Shown one piece after another: positions 62,833 to 64,000 of a stretch of DNA of 64,000 bases (its first letter is position 1; every line of letters starts with the position of its first letter). The position numbers and the translations under genes are program-made. Under the pieces are notes generated by a model. The model saw only the letters and a list, made by a program, of their open reading frames with translations. It made no database searches and was not told where the DNA came from. The DNA lies in the NCBI RefSeq assembly GCF_040549485.1, contig NZ_JBEPTK010000017.1, forward strand, positions 1-64,000, given 5' to 3'. This DNA is from Constrictibacter sp. MBR-5 (GTDB taxonomy: Bacteria; Pseudomonadota; Alphaproteobacteria; JAJUGE01).

Positions 62833-64000
62833 GGCGGGACGATGCCCGCTCCGCATCCGCCCATGCGGACGGCGGGGACGCGCAGGACGAGAACGCCCGC
62901 ACCACGGAGAAGCGCAGCGTAACGCACCCTCCGCGACGCATCCTCGGGTTGATCGTCGCGCTGGCTGTCGTAGCTGGAGGCGCCTATCTCGCCTACCGCG
63001 CCATTTGGTCGGAGCAGGGTGGGGAGCAGCAGCAATCGCGGCCGCCGGTCACGGTGGCCGCAGCCAGGGCCGAGAGCGAGACTTGGCGGACACGGCTCAC
63101 CTCCGTCGGGTCCCTACAGGCCGTAAACGGCGTCGACGTCACGACGGAGGTCGCCGGCATCGTCAGCGAGATCAGCTTCGAGTCGGGCCAGAGCGTGAGC
63201 CGCGGCGACCTCCTCGCGCAGCTGATCGCCGAGACCGATCGGGCACAACTCGCCAGCCTGCAGGCGCAGCTTCAGCAGGCGCGCTCCGATCTCGCCCGCA
63301 ACCGTCGGCTCGTCGGCCGCGGTGCCATCGCCCGAAGAGAAGTGGAGCAGGCGGAGACCAGCGTCGAGAGCCTGCGCGCGCAGACACGCGAGCGGCAGGA
63401 GGCCATCGGGAAGAAGCGGATCGAGGCGCCCTTCGACGGCGAACTCGGGATACGGCGCGTGAATCTCGGACAGTATCTGTCGCCGGGCCAGGCCGTCGTC
63501 ACGCTACAGTCGATCGCCCCCATCCACGTGAACTTCACGCTGCCGGAGCAGCACTACGGCCGGACCGATGCCGGCATACCCCTCGAAATACGCGTGGACG
63601 CCTACCCCGACCGGGTATTCGAAGGACGGATCAACGCGACCAGCCCGGACGTCGATGCCGAGACCCGGAACTTCTCGATCCAGGGAATTCTGCCGAACCG
63701 TGATCGCCTGCTGCGGCCCGGCATGTTCGCCGAGATCGCGATCGTGCTGCCCGACCGACGCGAGGTGGTCACCCTCCCCGCAACCGCGATCAGCTACAAT
63801 CCCTACGGCGACGCCGTCTATATGATCGCCGAGGCGTCCGCCGAGACCGCCTCGTCCTCTTCGGGTCCACAGGGGCAAGCGGGGAGCGACGGCGATGGCG
63901 GCGTTTTGACGTGGCTTTCCGACCTCTTCGGCGGAGACGACGACGTCTCCGCGCCGGCGGAGGAGGACGCGACACACCAGGCTCGGAACGGGCCGCCGAG
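62829..64000 (+). CDS. RND periplasmic adaptor (membrane fusion protein), 3' end outside window
   Basis: ATG 62829 overlaps the efflux stop. A single membrane helix (ILGLIVALAVVAGGAYLAYR) is followed by the MFP core: EVAGIVSEISFESGQSVSRG, a coiled-coil hairpin (LQAQLQQARSDLARNRRLVG), KKRIEAPFDGELGIRRVNLG and LRPGMFAEIAIVLPDRREVV. A Ser/Gly/Asp-rich insert near residue 340 is unusual. The RND pump gene is expected just beyond the right edge. Together with the NodT-like protein it forms a tripartite exporter. Confidence 0.92.
   Translation, partial: MRRDDARSASAHADGGDAQDENARTTEKRSVTHPPRRILGLIVALAVVAGGAYLAYRAIWSEQGGEQQQSRPPVTVAAARAESETWRTRLTSVGSLQAVNGVDVTTEVAGIVSEISFESGQSVSRGDLLAQLIAETDRAQLASLQAQLQQARSDLARNRRLVGRGAIARREVEQAETSVESLRAQTRERQEAIGKKRIEAPFDGELGIRRVNLGQYLSPGQAVVTLQSIAPIHVNFTLPEQHYGRTDAGIPLEIRVDAYPDRVFEGRINATSPDVDAETRNFSIQGILPNRDRLLRPGMFAEIAIVLPDRREVVTLPATAISYNPYGDAVYMIAEASAETASSSSGPQGQAGSDGDGGVLTWLSDLFGGDDDVSAPAEEDATHQARNGPP

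Noticed and set aside
62829-64000. Efflux adaptor and NodT-like protein as the exporter for the RTX proteins
   Set aside because: The adaptor has RND-type features and lies about 50 kb away; no type I ABC protein is present in the window.

Overview
The window looks like a high-GC alphaproteobacterial chromosome segment, probably Rhodospirillales-like or a neighbouring order; this is inference from a MucR regulator, a RepB-type ParB pair, an ATGA-coupled cox operon and typical rhizobial-style prophage genes. No rRNA, tRNA or CRISPR array was seen. About two thirds of it (1 to ~47.9 kb) is accessory DNA full of truncated genes, IS scars and prophage pieces. The last third (48 to 64 kb) is ordinary, tightly packed metabolic and respiratory DNA.

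Region 1 (1-16 kb): three very large RTX/serralysin-type secreted proteins. A class-3 lipase with CARDB and PPC-like domains lies on the minus strand and runs off the left edge. A serralysin-like zinc metalloprotease and a third RTX protein, built on three near-identical 278-residue repeats, lie on the plus strand. All share the same C-terminal module, so the lipase gene and the third gene form a kilobase-scale inverted repeat. IS256, IS5, possibly IS66 and terminase fragments lie between them. No type I secretion ABC transporter is visible.

Region 2 (16-31 kb): a BREX remnant (3' part of pglZ and a 3'-truncated brxL) butts directly against a rearranged prophage tail module that ends in a tailspike. 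A small RTX protein follows, then a compact serine recombinase/ParB/ParB operon with a divergent DNA-binding protein whose start codon sits in a perfect 18-bp palindrome. A 209-bp MITE-like element abuts that gene's stop codon.

Region 3 (30.5-36.1 kb): the most novel part, a compact RiPP-like locus. It has a 49-residue precursor with a lasso-type leader motif and a C-terminal serine, a B2 leader protease, a PqqD/B1 recognition protein, an HPr-kinase-like enzyme, a cytochrome P450, and a large protein with a squalene-cyclase-like C-terminal half and an unrecognised N-terminal half. A Nif11-like small gene ends it. The lasso cyclase (asparagine synthetase-like) is missing, so the product is probably not a lasso peptide. 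Two genes carry single-base homopolymer frameshifts.

Region 4 (36-48 kb): a second set of prophage genes (truncated prohead protease/capsid fusion, Com-like zinc ribbon, sigma-like protein, P4-type primase-helicase and small coupled genes), an isocitrate lyase/PEP mutase family enzyme, a RidA relic, MucR, a DUF3489 protein, a LysE fragment and a decayed ParB-methyltransferase.

Region 5 (48-64 kb): penicillin acylase, GH3-type adenylating enzyme and YciB in one coupled run. A convergent FAD oxidoreductase and amidoligase pair follows. Then come cytochrome c oxidase subunits II-I-III, a small membrane protein, a CtaG-type assembly factor and two c-type cytochromes in one overlapping operon. 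It closes with a (frameshifted) NodT-type outer-membrane factor and the start of an RND periplasmic adaptor.
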